64,000 nt of DNA from Pseudomonas salomonii (GCF_900107155.1 NZ_FNOX01000006.1:62001-126000), one strand, 5' to 3'. Counted from the first letter of the stretch, positions 39,149 through 49,316 are shown. Translations and numbers: made by a program. Notes: a model not told the origin generated them from the sequence alone.

Positions 39149-40072
39149 TCAGCGGCGTACTTCAGCCGCGTTCGGGCGACTCTTCAGGTTCTTGTCGGCC
39201 TTGTAACGCAACGCCACATCCGGCACCGAGCCACTGCGGCCGGTTTCGACCCAGTTGCGGATACGCGTGGCATCGGCGAAGTGGGTGAACTTGCCGAACG
39301 CATCAAGGATCACCAGCGAGACTGGGCGGTTGCCCATGCTGGTCACCAGCACCAGGCAATGGCCGGCCTGGTTGGTGAAGCCGGTCTTGGTCAGCTTGAT
39401 ATCCCAGTTGGCGCGGTTGATCAGGTGATCGGTGTTGGAGAAACCCAAGGTGTAGTTGGGCTTGCGGAACGCCACGGTCTTTTCCTTGGTGGTGCTCAGT
39501 TGGCTCAGCATCGGGTATTTACGCGCAGCGGCCAGCAGCTTGCTCAGGTCGCGGGCGGTGGACACGTTGTGAATCGACAGGCCGGTAGGTTCCACGTAAT
39601 GCGTGCTGGTCATGCCCAGCGCCTTGGCTTTGGCATTCATTGCTGCAATAAACGCCGGGTAGCCGCCCGGGTAGTGGTGGGCCAGGCTGGCGGCGGCGCG
39701 GTTTTCCGAGGACATCAGGGCGATCAGCAGCATTTCCTTGCGCGGCATTTCGCTGCCGATTTTCACCCGGGAGAACACGCCTTTCATTTCCGGCGTGTCC
39801 TTGATGTTGATGTCGATGTACTCATCCATGTTCTGTTTGGCTTCGAGCACGATCAGGCCGGTCATCAGCTTGCTGACGGAGGCAATCGGCACCACCACAT
39901 CGGGGTTGCTGGCGTAGATCACTTTATTGGTCTGCAGGTCGACCAGGATGGCGCTGCCGGAAGCGATCTGCAGTTTGGAAGTATCACGCGGGGCGATAGT
40001 GGTTTCGCTGGCGTGCGCGAAGGTGCCTGTAAATGCAAACAATAGGCTGACAAGAGAGAGACGAATTTTCAC
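39149..40072 (-). CDS. pbpG: D-alanyl-D-alanine endopeptidase (penicillin-binding protein 7)
   Basis: The 307-residue periplasmic S11-family enzyme cleaves D-Ala-meso-DAP cross-links in peptidoglycan. It has a signal peptide (about 21 residues, ending TFAHA). The three active-site motifs are intact: SVSK (SxxK, about 65), SSENR (SxN) and KTGFTN (KTG). The C-terminal stretch is basic. ATG 40072. It is separated from folD by a bidirectional terminator. Confidence 0.92.
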   Translation of the reverse strand: MKIRLSLVSLLFAFTGTFAHASETTIAPRDTSKLQIASGSAILVDLQTNKVIYASNPDVVVPIASVSKLMTGLIVLEAKQNMDEYIDINIKDTPEMKGVFSRVKIGSEMPRKEMLLIALMSSENRAAASLAHHYPGGYPAFIAAMNAKAKALGMTSTHYVEPTGLSIHNVSTARDLSKLLAAARKYPMLSQLSTTKEKTVAFRKPNYTLGFSNTDHLINRANWDIKLTKTGFTNQAGHCLVLVTSMGNRPVSLVILDAFGKFTHFADATRIRNWVETGRSGSVPDVALRYKADKNLKSRPNAAEVRR

Positions 40073-40236
40073 GCGGGTGAACTCGCTAAAAAAGTAAGGA
40101 AAATGCCGTTCGAGAACGGTTTTTTGATAAATGCCGTTACATTTTAGGAGTATGGACGAAGAACTGTCGAATGTTCTTCTAGAACCAGACGAAAGTACTT
40201 AAAAACTAAGAAAAAAAGGGTTTTTAGCCGCGCAAT

Positions 40237-40266
40237 AAAAAGCCCTGCGATAAGGCAGGGCTTTTT
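40237..40266. terminator. Rho-independent terminator 3' of folD (A/T-flanked both ways)
   Basis: AAAAAGCCCTGC pairs with GCAGGGCTTTTT. The stem has an A-run on one side and a T-run on the other, so it ends minus-strand folD transcripts and would also work on the plus strand. Confidence 0.85.
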
Positions 40267-40281
40267 CAGTACCGCTGGTTA

Positions 40282-41136
40282 TTAGTCGTGCAGGGTTTCT
40301 GCTGCGTACAGGGTATTTTCCAGCAGGCACGCACGGGTCATCGGGCCGACACCGCCGGGTACCGGGGTGATCCAGCCGGCGCGGGGCAGGGCGGTTTCGT
40401 ACACCACGTCGCCGACCAGCTTGCCGTCATCCTGACGGTTGATGCCTACGTCGATGACGATGGCGCCTTCCTTGATCCACTCGCCCTTGACCAGGCCCGG
40501 CTTGCCGGCGGCAACCACCACCAGGTCTGCGCGGCCGACGTGGCCGGCGAGGTCCTTGGTGAAACGGTGGGTGACAGTCACGGTACAGCCGGCCAGCAGC
40601 AGTTCCATGGCCATCGGGCGACCGACGATGTTGGAGGCACCGACCACTACCGCATCGAGGCCGTACAGATCGACGCCGGTGCTTTCCAGCAGGGTCATGA
40701 TGCCCTTCGGGGTGCACGGGCGCAGCAGCGGAATACGCTGGGCCAGGCGGCCGACGTTATACGGGTGGAAACCGTCGACGTCTTTGTCCGGGCGGATGCG
40801 CTCCAGCAGTTTGGAGGCGTCCAGGTGCTCGGGCAGCGGCAATTGCAGCAGGATGCCGTCGATGGCCGGGTCGTCGTTGAGGCCGTCGATCAGGTCGGTA
40901 AGCGCCTGCTGGGTGGTCTCGGAAGGCAAGTCGTAGGCCTTGGAAATAAAGCCGACCTCTTCACAGTCTTTACGCTTGTGCGAGACATAAACCTGAGAGG
41001 CAGGATCGCTGCCGACCAGGATCACCGCGAGGCCAGGCGTGCGCAGGCCTTGCAGGCGGCGCTCGGTGACTCGTTTGGCGATCTGCTGGCGCAGGCTGGC
41101 GGCGATTGATTTGCCGTCGATAAGTTGTGCAGTCAT
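40282..41136 (-). CDS. folD: Methylenetetrahydrofolate dehydrogenase/cyclohydrolase
   Basis: The 284-residue bifunctional enzyme interconverts 5,10-methylene-, methenyl- and 10-formyl-tetrahydrofolate using NADP. It has the [14 protein letters not shown] motif (about 50-63, catalytic Lys), QLPLPEH and the PCTPKGIM signature, then a Rossmann domain with [11 protein letters not shown]. Length is normal. ATG 41136. It stands alone upstream of, and divergent from, the tRNA cluster. Confidence 0.96.
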   Translation of the reverse strand: MTAQLIDGKSIAASLRQQIAKRVTERRLQGLRTPGLAVILVGSDPASQVYVSHKRKDCEEVGFISKAYDLPSETTQQALTDLIDGLNDDPAIDGILLQLPLPEHLDASKLLERIRPDKDVDGFHPYNVGRLAQRIPLLRPCTPKGIMTLLESTGVDLYGLDAVVVGASNIVGRPMAMELLLAGCTVTVTHRFTKDLAGHVGRADLVVVAAGKPGLVKGEWIKEGAIVIDVGINRQDDGKLVGDVVYETALPRAGWITPVPGGVGPMTRACLLENTLYAAETLHD

Positions 41137-41268
41137 TACGCGTGATTAACCATCGAGAGGGGGAAGAAAAGTGCGCGCATTCTCGCACGCCATGACGTGA
41201 GGGCAAAGGCGCTTGGTCTGCAAATTGCCCTAACCCCTTAAATAAAATCAGTTTTTTTCAAAAAAGAT

Positions 41269-41297
41269 TTGACGGGTATCAAGGCCGTCTATACTAT
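41269..41297 (+). promoter_or_regulatory. Promoter of the tRNA cluster
   Basis: TTGACG (41269-41274) is followed by TATACT (41290-41295, 15-nt spacer) or TACTAT (41292-41297, 17-nt spacer). A long leader of about 115 nt then runs to the first tRNA. Confidence 0.6.
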
Positions 41298-41412
41298 TCG
41301 TCGCACTTGTCGGGCACAGCCTAGCACTGGTTAAGAAGGTCGAGCAGATAGAGCTGTTCTGCAAGGCTGGAAGCACTTAGTTTGTAATCTTCAACGAGTA
41401 CAGATTAATAAG

Positions 41413-41489
41413 GCGCCCGTAGCTCAGCTGGATAGAGCATCCGCCTTCTAAGCGGATGGTCGCAGGTTCGAGTCCTGCCGGGTGCGCCA
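41413..41489 (+). tRNA. tRNA-Arg (anticodon TCT)
   Basis: 77 nt with full cloverleaf: acceptor GCGCCCG pairs with CGGGTGC, the anticodon loop CTTCTAA gives TCT, T-loop TTCGAGT, encoded CCA. It is the first of four tRNAs in the same direction. Confidence 0.95.
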
Positions 41490-41521
41490 TTAGGCAGCTT
41501 TGGCACAAGTAGCGCTAGATG

Positions 41522-41597
41522 GTGGGCGTAGCTCAGTTGGTAGAGCACGGGATTGTGACTCCCGTTGTCGAGGGTTCGATCCCCTTCGTCCACCCCA
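41522..41597 (+). tRNA. tRNA-His (anticodon GTG), copy 1
   Basis: 76 nt, acceptor GTGGGCG, anticodon stem CGGGA/TCCCG with loop TTGTGAC, encoded CCA. The extra G needed at -1 for tRNA-His is present at 41521. Identical to the copy at 41816. Confidence 0.95.
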
Positions 41598-41608
41598 TAT
41601 TTAAAAAA

Positions 41609-41633
41609 GGCGCCAGATTAATCGTCTGGCGCC
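41609..41633 (+). terminator. Hairpin between tRNA-His copy 1 and tRNA-Leu
   Basis: GGCGCCAGA (41609-41617) and TCTGGCGCC (41625-41633) form a 9-bp stem. Only three Ts follow, so it may be a processing signal or a weak terminator. It is homologous to the strong terminator after tRNA-His copy 2. Confidence 0.55.
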
Positions 41634-41654
41634 TTTGCTTTAAGAGCTTCAAGC

Positions 41655-41739
41655 GCGGATGTGGTGGAATTGGTAGACACACTGGATTTAGGTTCCAGCG
41701 CCGCGAGGCGTAAGAGTTCGAGTCTCTTCATCCGCACCA
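41655..41739 (+). tRNA. tRNA-Leu (anticodon TAG)
   Basis: 85 nt class II tRNA: acceptor GCGGATG, anticodon stem CTGGA/TCCAG with loop TTTAGGT, long variable arm GCCGCGAGGC, encoded CCA. Confidence 0.94.
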
Positions 41740-41815
41740 ATTAAGCGTCATCCGGCCATCAGGCAGGGTGAGGCCAGACAAGGAAGGTGTTCGAGTTCCT
41801 TGTTGATGCAATATG

Positions 41816-41891
41816 GTGGGCGTAGCTCAGTTGGTAGAGCACGGGATTGTGACTCCCGTTGTCGAGGGTTCGATCCCCTTCGTCCACCCCA
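41816..41891 (+). tRNA. tRNA-His (anticodon GTG), copy 2
   Basis: Identical over 76 nt to the copy at 41522-41597, including the -1 G and the following CATATT. Followed by a strong terminator. Confidence 0.95.
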
Positions 41892-41900
41892 TATTCTAAA

Positions 41901-41933
41901 AAGCGCCAGATCAATGATCTGGCGCTTTTTTTT
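41901..41933 (+). terminator. Rho-independent terminator of the tRNA cluster
   Basis: GCGCCAGATC/GATCTGGCGC stem with an AAT loop (41903-41925), then eight Ts. Confidence 0.92.
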
Positions 41934-42026
41934 GCATCCGAACAATGCCCGGCCGCGTATGTATTGACGAGGATGGCCGTGGACGGGCCTGGATCCTCAT
42001 CCGCTGCTACGTGGAGGGTCTGAAAA

Positions 42027-42653
42027 ATGTTGGCACAACAGCAGGATCGCAATCAGGGAATGGCGGTTGGCGAAGCATACTTGCTCGGGCGCCTGCTGTT
42101 GGGGGAGCAAGCGGCCTATTGCGACCTGGTCAACACCCATCAGGGCGCCATGCGCGCGGTGGCTTCGGCGATTGCCGGGCATCGGCATGTCGATGACGTG
42201 GTGCAGGATGCCTGGTTGGCGATTGTGCGCGGGTTGAGTGGTTTTCAGGGGCGCTCCAGCCTCAAGACCTGGGTGCTGACCATTACGGCCAATAAAGCCA
42301 AGGGCCGCTATGGTCGGAATCGGCGCGAAGTGTTTTTCGACGACGCGCTGGGTCAGGAGCGCTTTTGCGCCGCCAGCGGCCAGTGGTTGTCGGTGCCGGT
42401 GGGCTGGCATGAAGATACGCCCGAGGCGCTGGCCAGTGAGGATGAGCTGCGTGCCTGTATCGAGCGCACGCTGCAGGAACTGTCGACGCTTCAGAGCGCC
42501 GCGCTTGTGCTGCGTGAGCGTGTAGGGCTTGAGCTTGAGGAAATTGCCGAGTTGCTGGGCGTGAGTCTGTGCAACGCGCGGGTGCTGCTGCACCGGGCGC
42601 GCAGTCGGGTTTTTGCCGCCATCGACCGGCACCAGGCCTGCGGCCTTGATTGA
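42027..42653 (+). CDS. ECF-type RNA polymerase sigma factor
   Basis: The 208-residue sigma-70 family protein has only regions 2 and 4. Region 2 (about 35-100) contains HRHVDDVVQDAWLAIVRGL and region 4 (about 145-195) ERVGLELEEIAELLGVSLCNARVLLHRARSRVF. GGAGG lies about 10 nt before ATG 42027. No anti-sigma factor or receptor gene is adjacent, so its signal is unknown. It lies between the tRNA terminator and the tig leader. Confidence 0.85.
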   Translation: MLAQQQDRNQGMAVGEAYLLGRLLLGEQAAYCDLVNTHQGAMRAVASAIAGHRHVDDVVQDAWLAIVRGLSGFQGRSSLKTWVLTITANKAKGRYGRNRREVFFDDALGQERFCAASGQWLSVPVGWHEDTPEALASEDELRACIERTLQELSTLQSAALVLRERVGLELEEIAELLGVSLCNARVLLHRARSRVFAAIDRHQACGLD

Positions 42654-42769
42654 CGTCAAGAAAAAACAAGCATTCTCAATGCCTTGGCGTTAGAATCGTT
42701 GCCGGTTTTGAGCGTGTAGAACTGATCCGCGGCTATATAAGGGTCAGTACAGCTATTTAATAGCGAATA

Positions 42770-42805
42770 ACGGCGCAGTACCTGAAAAAGGGCTGTGCCG
42801 TTTTT
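42770..42805 (+). terminator. Rho-independent terminator downstream of the ECF sigma gene
   Basis: ACGGCGCAG (42770-42778) pairs with CTGTGCCGT (42793-42801) with one G-U pair and a 14-nt loop, then a T-run. It most simply ends the sigma factor transcript 117 nt after its stop. A short RNA ending here is possible. Confidence 0.7.
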
Positions 42806-43048
42806 GTTTGAGTGTTTTGAGTTTCCGGGGTAGGGCGTTTCATCGTATTTGTGTTTCTCGATGCTGCCGCCACACCCTTCGACCTTGCTTGCAGGGTCGC
42901 TCGCCGGGGTGTGCATCCGGCTCTTCTATATATAGAAGGGCTGGCCTAGAGCCCTGGCGGGATGCGCTGTATTTGCTAACGGGATGAGGTGCATGCGTGC
43001 ACTTGAACCTATAAATGGCCTGCTGTTTTTCCACCCGTTTTCAGTAGG
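42806..43048. other. tig upstream region
   Basis: Part of a 485-bp gap between the sigma factor gene and tig. It contains a perfect 16-bp palindrome CTTCTATATATAGAAG (42923-42938) and no supported gene. Confidence 0.5.
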
Positions 43049-43077
43049 GTGACTTCTTGAGTTTGACCCACTAGAAT
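43049..43077 (+). promoter_or_regulatory. Sigma-70-type promoter of tig
   Basis: -35 GTGACT (43049-43054), 17-nt spacer, -10 TAGAAT (43072-43077), about 60 nt before the tig start. Confidence 0.5.
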
Positions 43078-43138
43078 GCATGCCCTTGATTCTGGGGTCG
43101 GAAACGGCCGGCTAACGTCTGTGCAACGAGGAATATCC

Positions 43139-44449
43139 ATGCAAGTTTCTGTTGAAAATACTACTGCCATCGAGCGCCGCCTGAGCATCACCGTTCCGGC
43201 AGAGCGTATTGAGACTGCGGTCAACAAGCGTCTGCAGCAGACTGCCCAAAAGGCCAAGATCGCTGGTTTCCGTCCAGGCAAAGTGCCGATGAGCGAAATC
43301 AAGCGTCGTTTTGGTGCCGATGCGCGTCAGGAAGCTGTGGGTGACGTGATCCAGGCTTCCTTCTACGAAGCTGTTGTCGAGCACAAGCTGAACCCGGCGG
43401 GTTCGCCTTCGATCGAGCCTAAATCCCTGGAAGCCGGTAAAGACCTGGAATACGTTGCCGTATTCGAAGTGTTCCCGGAATTCACCGTTGCCGGTTTCGA
43501 AGACATCGCCGTTGAGCGCCTGAGCGCTGACGTGGCGGATGCCGACCTGGACAACATGCTGGAAATCCTGCGCAAGCAGAACACTCGTTTCGAAGTGGCC
43601 GAGCGTGCCGCCCAGAACGAAGACCAGCTGAACATCGATTTCGTTGGCAAGGTTGACGGCGAAGCATTCGCTGGCGGCTCCGCCAAGGGCACCCAGTTGG
43701 TACTGGGTTCCAACCGCATGATCCCGGGCTTCGAAGACGGCCTGGTTGGCGCCAAGGCCGGTGAAGAACGCGTTCTGAGCCTGACTTTCCCGGCTGACTA
43801 CCAGAACCTGGACCTGGCCGGCAAAGCCGCCGAGTTCACCGTGACCGTCAACAGCGTTTCCGAGCCTAAGCTGCCTGAGCTGAACGAAGAGTTCTTCGCC
43901 CAGTTCGGTATCAAGGAAACCGGCATCGACGGTTTCCGCACCGAAGTTCGCAAGAACATGGAGCGTGAACTGCGTCAGGCCATCAAGTCCAAGGTCAAGA
44001 ACCAGGTAATGGATGGTCTGCTGGCCGCCAACCCGATCGAAGTGCCCAAGGCCCTGCTGTCCAACGAAGTGGATCGCCTGCGCGTTCAAGCGGTTCAGCA
44101 GTTCGGTGGCAACATCAAGCCTGACCAACTGCCGGCCGAGCTGTTCGAAGAGCAAGCCAAGCGCCGCGTTGTACTGGGTCTGGTCGTGGCTGAAGTGGTC
44201 AAGCAATTCGACCTCAAGCCTGACGAAGATCGCGTTCGCGAGATGATCCAGGAAATGGCTTCGGCCTACCAGGAGCCTGAGCAGGTCGTGGCTTGGTACT
44301 ACAAGAACGACCAGCAACTGAACGAAGTACGTTCGGTTGTGCTGGAAGAACAAGTTGTGGATACTGTTCTGCAGAAGGCTAAGGTGACCGACAAAGCGGT
44401 CTCTTACGAAGAAGCAGTCAAACCGGCGGAAGCAGCACAAGCCGACTGA
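43139..44449 (+). CDS. tig: Trigger factor, ribosome-associated chaperone and peptidyl-prolyl isomerase
   Basis: The 436-residue protein has the full trigger-factor length and domains: an N-terminal ribosome-binding domain with the loop [17 protein letters not shown] (about 43-59), an FKBP-type PPIase domain (about 155-240) and a C-terminal helical chaperone domain. The start is ATG 43139 ([15 protein letters not shown]) behind ACGAGGA, not an upstream in-frame ATG. First gene of the conserved tig-clpP-clpX-lon-hupB-ppiD order. Confidence 0.97.
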   Translation: MQVSVENTTAIERRLSITVPAERIETAVNKRLQQTAQKAKIAGFRPGKVPMSEIKRRFGADARQEAVGDVIQASFYEAVVEHKLNPAGSPSIEPKSLEAGKDLEYVAVFEVFPEFTVAGFEDIAVERLSADVADADLDNMLEILRKQNTRFEVAERAAQNEDQLNIDFVGKVDGEAFAGGSAKGTQLVLGSNRMIPGFEDGLVGAKAGEERVLSLTFPADYQNLDLAGKAAEFTVTVNSVSEPKLPELNEEFFAQFGIKETGIDGFRTEVRKNMERELRQAIKSKVKNQVMDGLLAANPIEVPKALLSNEVDRLRVQAVQQFGGNIKPDQLPAELFEEQAKRRVVLGLVVAEVVKQFDLKPDEDRVREMIQEMASAYQEPEQVVAWYYKNDQQLNEVRSVVLEEQVVDTVLQKAKVTDKAVSYEEAVKPAEAAQAD

Positions 44450-44474
44450 TTGTCCAACTCGTTCGAAATATAAC

Positions 44475-44507
44475 CATAAGCCAGCCTCGCGCTGGCTTAT
44501 GCGTTTT
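44475..44507 (+). terminator. Hairpin/terminator between tig and clpP
   Basis: CATAAGCCAGC pairs with GCTGGCTTATG (5-nt loop), then CGTTTT. It is a moderate terminator or attenuator. Confidence 0.7.
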
Positions 44508-44540
44508 CAAGACATGACTATTTGGGAGTAACTGCAGAGC

Positions 44541-45176
44541 ATGTTCCGTAATTCCTATATTCAGCAGAACTCTGATATCCAGGCCGCCGGCGGCCTGGTC
44601 CCGATGGTTGTCGAGCAATCTGCTCGTGGCGAACGCGCCTATGACATCTACTCGCGCCTGCTCAAGGAACGAGTGATTTTTCTGGTCGGCCCGGTAGAGG
44701 ACTACATGGCCAACCTGATCTGCGCGCAACTGCTGTTCCTTGAAGCGGAAAACCCGGACAAGGACATCCATCTTTACATCAACTCCCCGGGCGGCTCGGT
44801 CACTGCAGGCATGTCGATTTACGACACCATGCAGTTCATCAAGCCAAACGTGTCGACCACGTGCATCGGCCAGGCCTGCAGCATGGGCGCGTTCCTGCTG
44901 ACCGCAGGTGCCGAGGGCAAGCGTTACTGCCTGCCGAACTCGCGCGTGATGATTCACCAGCCGTTGGGCGGTTTCCAGGGCCAGGCATCGGACATCGAAA
45001 TCCACGCCAAGGAAATCCTGTTTATTCGTGAGCGTCTGAACACGCTGATGGCCAAGCACAGCGGGCACACCCTGGAAGAAATCGAGCGTGACACCAACCG
45101 CGACAATTTCATGAGCGCTGAAGCTGCTCGTGAATACGGGTTGATCGACGCAGTGATCGAAAAGCGCCCCGCTTAA
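44541..45176 (+). CDS. clpP: ATP-dependent Clp protease proteolytic subunit
   Basis: The 211-residue serine peptidase forms the tetradecameric ClpP chamber. Catalytic Ser in GQACSMGAF and His in [10 protein letters not shown] are visible, with the [11 protein letters not shown] oxyanion-loop motif. A short propeptide-like N-terminus precedes [13 protein letters not shown] precedes ATG 44541. It is followed by clpX, its ATPase partner, after a structured spacer. Confidence 0.97.
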   Translation: MFRNSYIQQNSDIQAAGGLVPMVVEQSARGERAYDIYSRLLKERVIFLVGPVEDYMANLICAQLLFLEAENPDKDIHLYINSPGGSVTAGMSIYDTMQFIKPNVSTTCIGQACSMGAFLLTAGAEGKRYCLPNSRVMIHQPLGGFQGQASDIEIHAKEILFIRERLNTLMAKHSGHTLEEIERDTNRDNFMSAEAAREYGLIDAVIEKRPA

Positions 45177-45193
45177 TATAAGCACCTCAAAAT

Positions 45194-45249
45194 AAGGCTG
45201 GTCGGCATGTCCGACCACCGGCGGGCTTGAAAAAGCCCGCATAAGCCTT
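45194..45249 (+). other. Predicted three-way-junction RNA in the clpP-clpX spacer
   Basis: Outer stem AAGGCT (45194-45199)/AGCCTT (45244-45249) encloses two hairpins. GGTCGG/CCGACC (45200-45216) is the first. The second is GCGGGCTT-GAAA-AAGCCCGC (45221-45240), with a GNRA-type tetraloop. No T-run follows, so it is not a plain terminator. Confidence 0.45.
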
Positions 45250-45288
45250 CATCTTGTGTTGCAAGCCTATCGGATTTGGATCGAACGA

Positions 45289-46572
45289 ATGACTGACACC
45301 CGCAACGGCGAGGACAACGGCAAGCTGCTCTATTGCTCCTTCTGCGGCAAAAGCCAGCATGAAGTACGCAAATTGATTGCCGGCCCCTCGGTGTTTATCT
45401 GCGACGAGTGCGTCGACCTGTGCAATGACATCATCCGCGAGGAGGTGCAGGAAGCCCAGGCCGAGAGCAGCGCGCATAAATTGCCTTCGCCTAAAGAAAT
45501 CAGCGGCATCCTTGATCAGTATGTGATTGGTCAAGAGCGTGCAAAAAAGGTTCTGGCGGTAGCGGTGTACAACCACTACAAGCGCTTGAACCAGCGTGAC
45601 AAGAAAGGCGACGAAGTCGAACTCGGCAAGAGCAACATCTTGCTGATTGGTCCTACAGGCTCGGGTAAAACCCTGCTTGCAGAAACCCTCGCTCGCCTGC
45701 TGAACGTTCCGTTCACCATCGCCGACGCCACCACCCTCACCGAGGCTGGCTACGTGGGTGAAGATGTCGAGAACATCATTCAGAAACTGCTGCAGAAGTG
45801 CGACTACGACGTAGAGAAGGCCCAGATGGGTATTGTCTACATCGACGAAATCGACAAGATTTCGCGCAAGTCCGACAACCCGTCGATCACTCGGGACGTT
45901 TCCGGTGAAGGCGTGCAGCAAGCCCTGTTGAAACTGATCGAAGGCACGGTTGCTTCCGTACCGCCACAAGGCGGCCGCAAGCACCCGCAGCAGGAATTCC
46001 TTCAGGTTGATACGCGCAACATCCTGTTCATCTGTGGCGGTGCATTCTCGGGGCTGGAAAAGGTTATTCAGCAACGTTCCACCCGTGGCGGCATCGGCTT
46101 TGGTGCAGAAGTGCGCAGCAAGGAAGAAGGCAAGAAGGTGGGCGAGTCCCTGCGTGAAGTCGAACCTGACGATTTGGTCAAGTTCGGTCTGATCCCGGAA
46201 TTCGTTGGCCGTCTGCCGGTCCTGGCCACGTTGGACGAACTGGATGAGGCGGCTTTGATTCAGATCCTCACCGAGCCGAAAAACGCCCTGACCAAGCAAT
46301 ACGCCAAGCTGTTCGAGATGGAAGGTGTAGACCTCGAGTTCCGTACCGACGCGCTCAAATCAGTGGCCAAGCGGGCACTGGAGCGCAAGACCGGTGCACG
46401 TGGCCTGCGTTCGATCCTCGAAGGCGTGTTGCTCGACACCATGTACGAAATCCCCTCGCAATCCGAGGTGAGCAAGGTGGTGATCGACGAAAGCGTTATC
46501 GAAGGCAAGTCCAAGCCACTGTATATCTACGAAAACAGTGAGCCGGCTGCCAAGGCTGCACCTGACGCGTAA
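45289..46572 (+). CDS. clpX: ATP-dependent Clp protease ATP-binding subunit ClpX
   Basis: The 427-residue AAA+ unfoldase has an N-terminal zinc-binding domain (YCSFCGK and CDECVDLC, four Cys, about 16-40), Walker A GPTGSGKT, Walker [10 protein letters not shown] and the IGF-type ClpP-binding loop (GIGFGAEV). ATG 45289 gives the usual [16 protein letters not shown] start; an upstream opening is not conserved. It supplies substrates to ClpP. A strong terminator follows. Confidence 0.97.
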   Translation: MTDTRNGEDNGKLLYCSFCGKSQHEVRKLIAGPSVFICDECVDLCNDIIREEVQEAQAESSAHKLPSPKEISGILDQYVIGQERAKKVLAVAVYNHYKRLNQRDKKGDEVELGKSNILLIGPTGSGKTLLAETLARLLNVPFTIADATTLTEAGYVGEDVENIIQKLLQKCDYDVEKAQMGIVYIDEIDKISRKSDNPSITRDVSGEGVQQALLKLIEGTVASVPPQGGRKHPQQEFLQVDTRNILFICGGAFSGLEKVIQQRSTRGGIGFGAEVRSKEEGKKVGESLREVEPDDLVKFGLIPEFVGRLPVLATLDELDEAALIQILTEPKNALTKQYAKLFEMEGVDLEFRTDALKSVAKRALERKTGARGLRSILEGVLLDTMYEIPSQSEVSKVVIDESVIEGKSKPLYIYENSEPAAKAAPDA

Positions 46573-46596
46573 GCGTCAAGCCGTCGCAGTACAAGC

Positions 46597-46623
46597 AAGG
46601 GCCTTTCGAGGCCCTTTCTTTTT
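46597..46623 (+). terminator. Rho-independent terminator of clpX
   Basis: AAGGGCC/GGCCCTT stem with a TTTCGA loop, then a T-rich run. Confidence 0.85.
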
Positions 46624-46701
46624 ATGTGGCGGTTTTTCGGGGCGGTTTGTGTTCTGCGGTTAAATTCGCGTTTATTCATGCGTTTAACTGCTGGCATTGA
46701 G

Positions 46702-46730
46702 CTTGTTTTTTTTGCGTACAGCCCCCATCT
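46702..46730 (+). promoter_or_regulatory. Heat-shock (RpoH/sigma-32-type) promoter of lon
   Basis: -35 element CTTGTT (46702-46707), 14-nt spacer, -10 element CCCCCATCT (46722-46730), matching the sigma-32 pattern CTTGAA - N13-15 - CCCCATnT. It lies 42 nt before the lon start, as expected for a heat-shock protease. Confidence 0.7.
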
Positions 46731-46771
46731 TGGTTTCAAGCTAATTTTTCAACTGTCATAGAGGCGAAATC

Positions 46772-49168
46772 ATGAAGACAACCATTGAATTGCCTCTCCT
46801 GCCGTTGCGTGATGTCGTCGTCTATCCGCACATGGTTATCCCGCTGTTCGTGGGGCGCGAGAAGTCTATCGAAGCCCTCGAGGCTGCGATGACGGGCGAC
46901 AAGCAAATCCTGCTGTTGGCCCAGAAGAATCCTGCTGATGATGATCCAGGCGAAGACGCCCTGTATCGCGTCGGCACCGTTGCGACTGTTCTGCAATTGC
47001 TCAAGTTGCCCGATGGCACCGTCAAGGTGCTGGTCGAAGGCGAGCAACGTGGTGCGGTCGAGCGCTTCATGGAGGTGGACGGGCATCTGCGCGCCGAAGT
47101 GGCGCTGATCGATGAAGTCGAAGCCCCTGAGCGCGAATCCGAAGTGTTTGTGCGCAGCCTGCTCTCGCAGTTCGAGCAGTATGTGCAGTTGGGCAAGAAA
47201 GTCCCGGCTGAAGTGCTGTCTTCTCTCAACAGCATCGATGAGCCAAGCCGCCTGGTCGACACCATGGCCGCGCACATGGCGCTCAAGATCGAGCAGAAGC
47301 AGGACATCCTCGAAATCATCGACCTGCCGGCCCGTGTCGAACACGTGCTGGCGCTGCTGGATGGTGAAATCGACCTGCTGCAGGTTGAGAAGCGCATCCG
47401 TGGCCGCGTGAAGAAACAAATGGAGCGCAGCCAGCGCGAGTACTACCTGAATGAGCAGATGAAGGCCATTCAGAAAGAACTCGGCGACAGCGAAGAAGGC
47501 CACAACGAAGTCGAAGAGCTGAAAAAGCGCATCGACGCCGCCGGCCTGCCTAAAGACGCCCTGACCAAGGCCATGGCTGAGCTGAACAAGCTCAAGCAAA
47601 TGTCGCCAATGTCGGCCGAAGCCACCGTGGTGCGTTCCTACATCGACTGGCTCGTGCAGGTGCCGTGGAAGGCTCAGACCAAGGTGCGCCTGGACCTGGC
47701 CCGTGCCGAAGAGATCCTTGACGCCGACCACTACGGCCTCGAAGAAGTTAAAGAACGCATCCTCGAATACCTCGCCGTGCAAAAGCGCGTGAAGAAAATT
47801 CGTGGCCCGGTGTTGTGCCTGGTCGGGCCTCCGGGTGTGGGTAAAACCTCCCTGGCCGAGTCGATTGCCAGTGCGACCAACCGTAAATTTGTGCGCATGG
47901 CCCTTGGCGGTGTGCGTGATGAAGCGGAAATTCGTGGCCATCGCCGTACTTACATCGGTTCGATGCCAGGAAGATTGATTCAAAAAATGACAAAGGTGGG
48001 TGTGCGCAACCCGCTGTTCCTGCTCGATGAAATCGACAAAATGGGCAGCGACATGCGTGGCGATCCGGCCTCGGCGTTGCTCGAAGTGCTCGACCCCGAG
48101 CAAAACCACAATTTCAACGACCATTACCTGGAAGTCGACTACGACTTGTCCGACGTAATGTTCCTGTGCACCTCCAACTCCATGAACATCCCGCCAGCCC
48201 TGCTGGACCGGATGGAGGTGATTCGTCTGCCGGGTTACACCGAAGACGAAAAGATCAACATCGCCGTCAAATACCTCGCGCCCAAGCAGATTTCGGCCAA
48301 TGGCCTGAAAAAAGGCGAGATCGAATTTGAGGTCGAAGCGATCCGCGACATCGTGCGTTACTACACCCGCGAAGCCGGTGTGCGTGGCCTTGAGCGTCAG
48401 ATTGCGAAGATCTGCCGCAAAGCGGTCAAGGAGCACTCGCTGGAAAAACGCTTCTCGGTGAAGGTGGTTGCCGATTCCCTGGAGCACTTCCTGGGCGTGA
48501 AGAAATTCCGTTACGGCCTGGCTGAGCAGCAGGATCAGGTAGGGCAGGTAACTGGCCTGGCGTGGACCCAGGTGGGCGGCGAACTGCTGACCATCGAAGC
48601 TGCGGTGATCCCGGGCAAAGGCCAGCTTATCAAGACGGGTTCGCTGGGTGATGTGATGGTCGAATCGATCACCGCCGCGCAGACCGTAGTGCGCAGCCGC
48701 GCCAAGAGCCTGGGGATCCCCCTGGACTTCCACGAGAAGCACGACACCCACATCCACATGCCGGAAGGGGCGACCCCCAAAGACGGGCCTAGCGCGGGTG
48801 TAGGCATGTGCACGGCACTGGTGTCGGCTCTGACTGGCATTCCTGTGCGTGCCGATGTGGCGATGACCGGGGAAATTACCCTGCGTGGTCAGGTATTGGC
48901 CATCGGTGGTCTGAAAGAGAAATTGCTCGCTGCACACCGGGGTGGTATCAAGACCGTGATCATTCCTGAAGAGAATGTTCGCGACTTAAAGGAAATTCCG
49001 GACAATATCAAGCAGGATCTTCAGATTAAACCGGTTAAATGGATTGACGAGGTCCTGCAAATTGCGCTGCAATACGCGCCGGAGCCCTTGCCGGATGTGG
49101 CTCCGGAGATTGTCGCGAAGGACGAAAAACGCGAGTCCGATTCCAAGGAAAGAATTAGCACGCATTAA
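46772..49168 (+). CDS. lon: ATP-dependent protease Lon
   Basis: The 798-residue soluble protease has an N-terminal substrate-binding domain (about 1-300, with a coiled-coil near 200-260), an AAA+ domain with Walker [10 protein letters not shown] and sensor motifs, and a C-terminal protease domain with the Ser-Lys dyad (DGPSAGVGM; Lys about 43 residues later in GLKEKLLAA). ATG 46772 after GAGGCGA. It degrades damaged and regulatory proteins. Its own heat-shock promoter and the clpX terminator upstream make it an independent unit. Confidence 0.97.
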   Translation: MKTTIELPLLPLRDVVVYPHMVIPLFVGREKSIEALEAAMTGDKQILLLAQKNPADDDPGEDALYRVGTVATVLQLLKLPDGTVKVLVEGEQRGAVERFMEVDGHLRAEVALIDEVEAPERESEVFVRSLLSQFEQYVQLGKKVPAEVLSSLNSIDEPSRLVDTMAAHMALKIEQKQDILEIIDLPARVEHVLALLDGEIDLLQVEKRIRGRVKKQMERSQREYYLNEQMKAIQKELGDSEEGHNEVEELKKRIDAAGLPKDALTKAMAELNKLKQMSPMSAEATVVRSYIDWLVQVPWKAQTKVRLDLARAEEILDADHYGLEEVKERILEYLAVQKRVKKIRGPVLCLVGPPGVGKTSLAESIASATNRKFVRMALGGVRDEAEIRGHRRTYIGSMPGRLIQKMTKVGVRNPLFLLDEIDKMGSDMRGDPASALLEVLDPEQNHNFNDHYLEVDYDLSDVMFLCTSNSMNIPPALLDRMEVIRLPGYTEDEKINIAVKYLAPKQISANGLKKGEIEFEVEAIRDIVRYYTREAGVRGLERQIAKICRKAVKEHSLEKRFSVKVVADSLEHFLGVKKFRYGLAEQQDQVGQVTGLAWTQVGGELLTIEAAVIPGKGQLIKTGSLGDVMVESITAAQTVVRSRAKSLGIPLDFHEKHDTHIHMPEGATPKDGPSAGVGMCTALVSALTGIPVRADVAMTGEITLRGQVLAIGGLKEKLLAAHRGGIKTVIIPEENVRDLKEIPDNIKQDLQIKPVKWIDEVLQIALQYAPEPLPDVAPEIVAKDEKRESDSKERISTH

Positions 49169-49191
49169 TGCGATTAAGCCTGGGGGCTTCC

Positions 49192-49220
49192 TTGACAGCT
49201 TTTTAGAGCCCTTGTTATAA
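49192..49220 (+). promoter_or_regulatory. Strong sigma-70 promoter of hupB
   Basis: Perfect -35 TTGACA (49192-49197), 17-nt spacer, -10 TTATAA (49215-49220), about 97 nt before the hupB start. Confidence 0.8.
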
Positions 49221-49316
49221 AGCGGCTCTTAAGTGTCTGTAGGCCATTCAGCACTGGTTTTTGCTTTCACCAAAAAACTTAGAATCATACTCAATAGATA
49301 TATAAGGGGACTTAGA

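Noticed and set aside
41413..41933. Integration (att) site or genomic island at the tRNA cluster
   Set aside because: No integrase and no displaced tRNA 3' fragment were seen; neighbours are core genes on both sides.
41405..42052. Small open frames overlapping the tRNAs
   Set aside because: They are translations of tRNA genes and their spacers.
42746..42805. Independent small RNA gene ending at the 42770-42805 terminator
   Set aside because: No acceptable -35/-10 pair was found at a suitable distance; termination of the sigma factor transcript is the simpler explanation.
46736..48937. 733-codon open frame antisense to lon
   Set aside because: It is a shadow of the GC-rich codon bias of lon; no ribosome site or recognisable protein.
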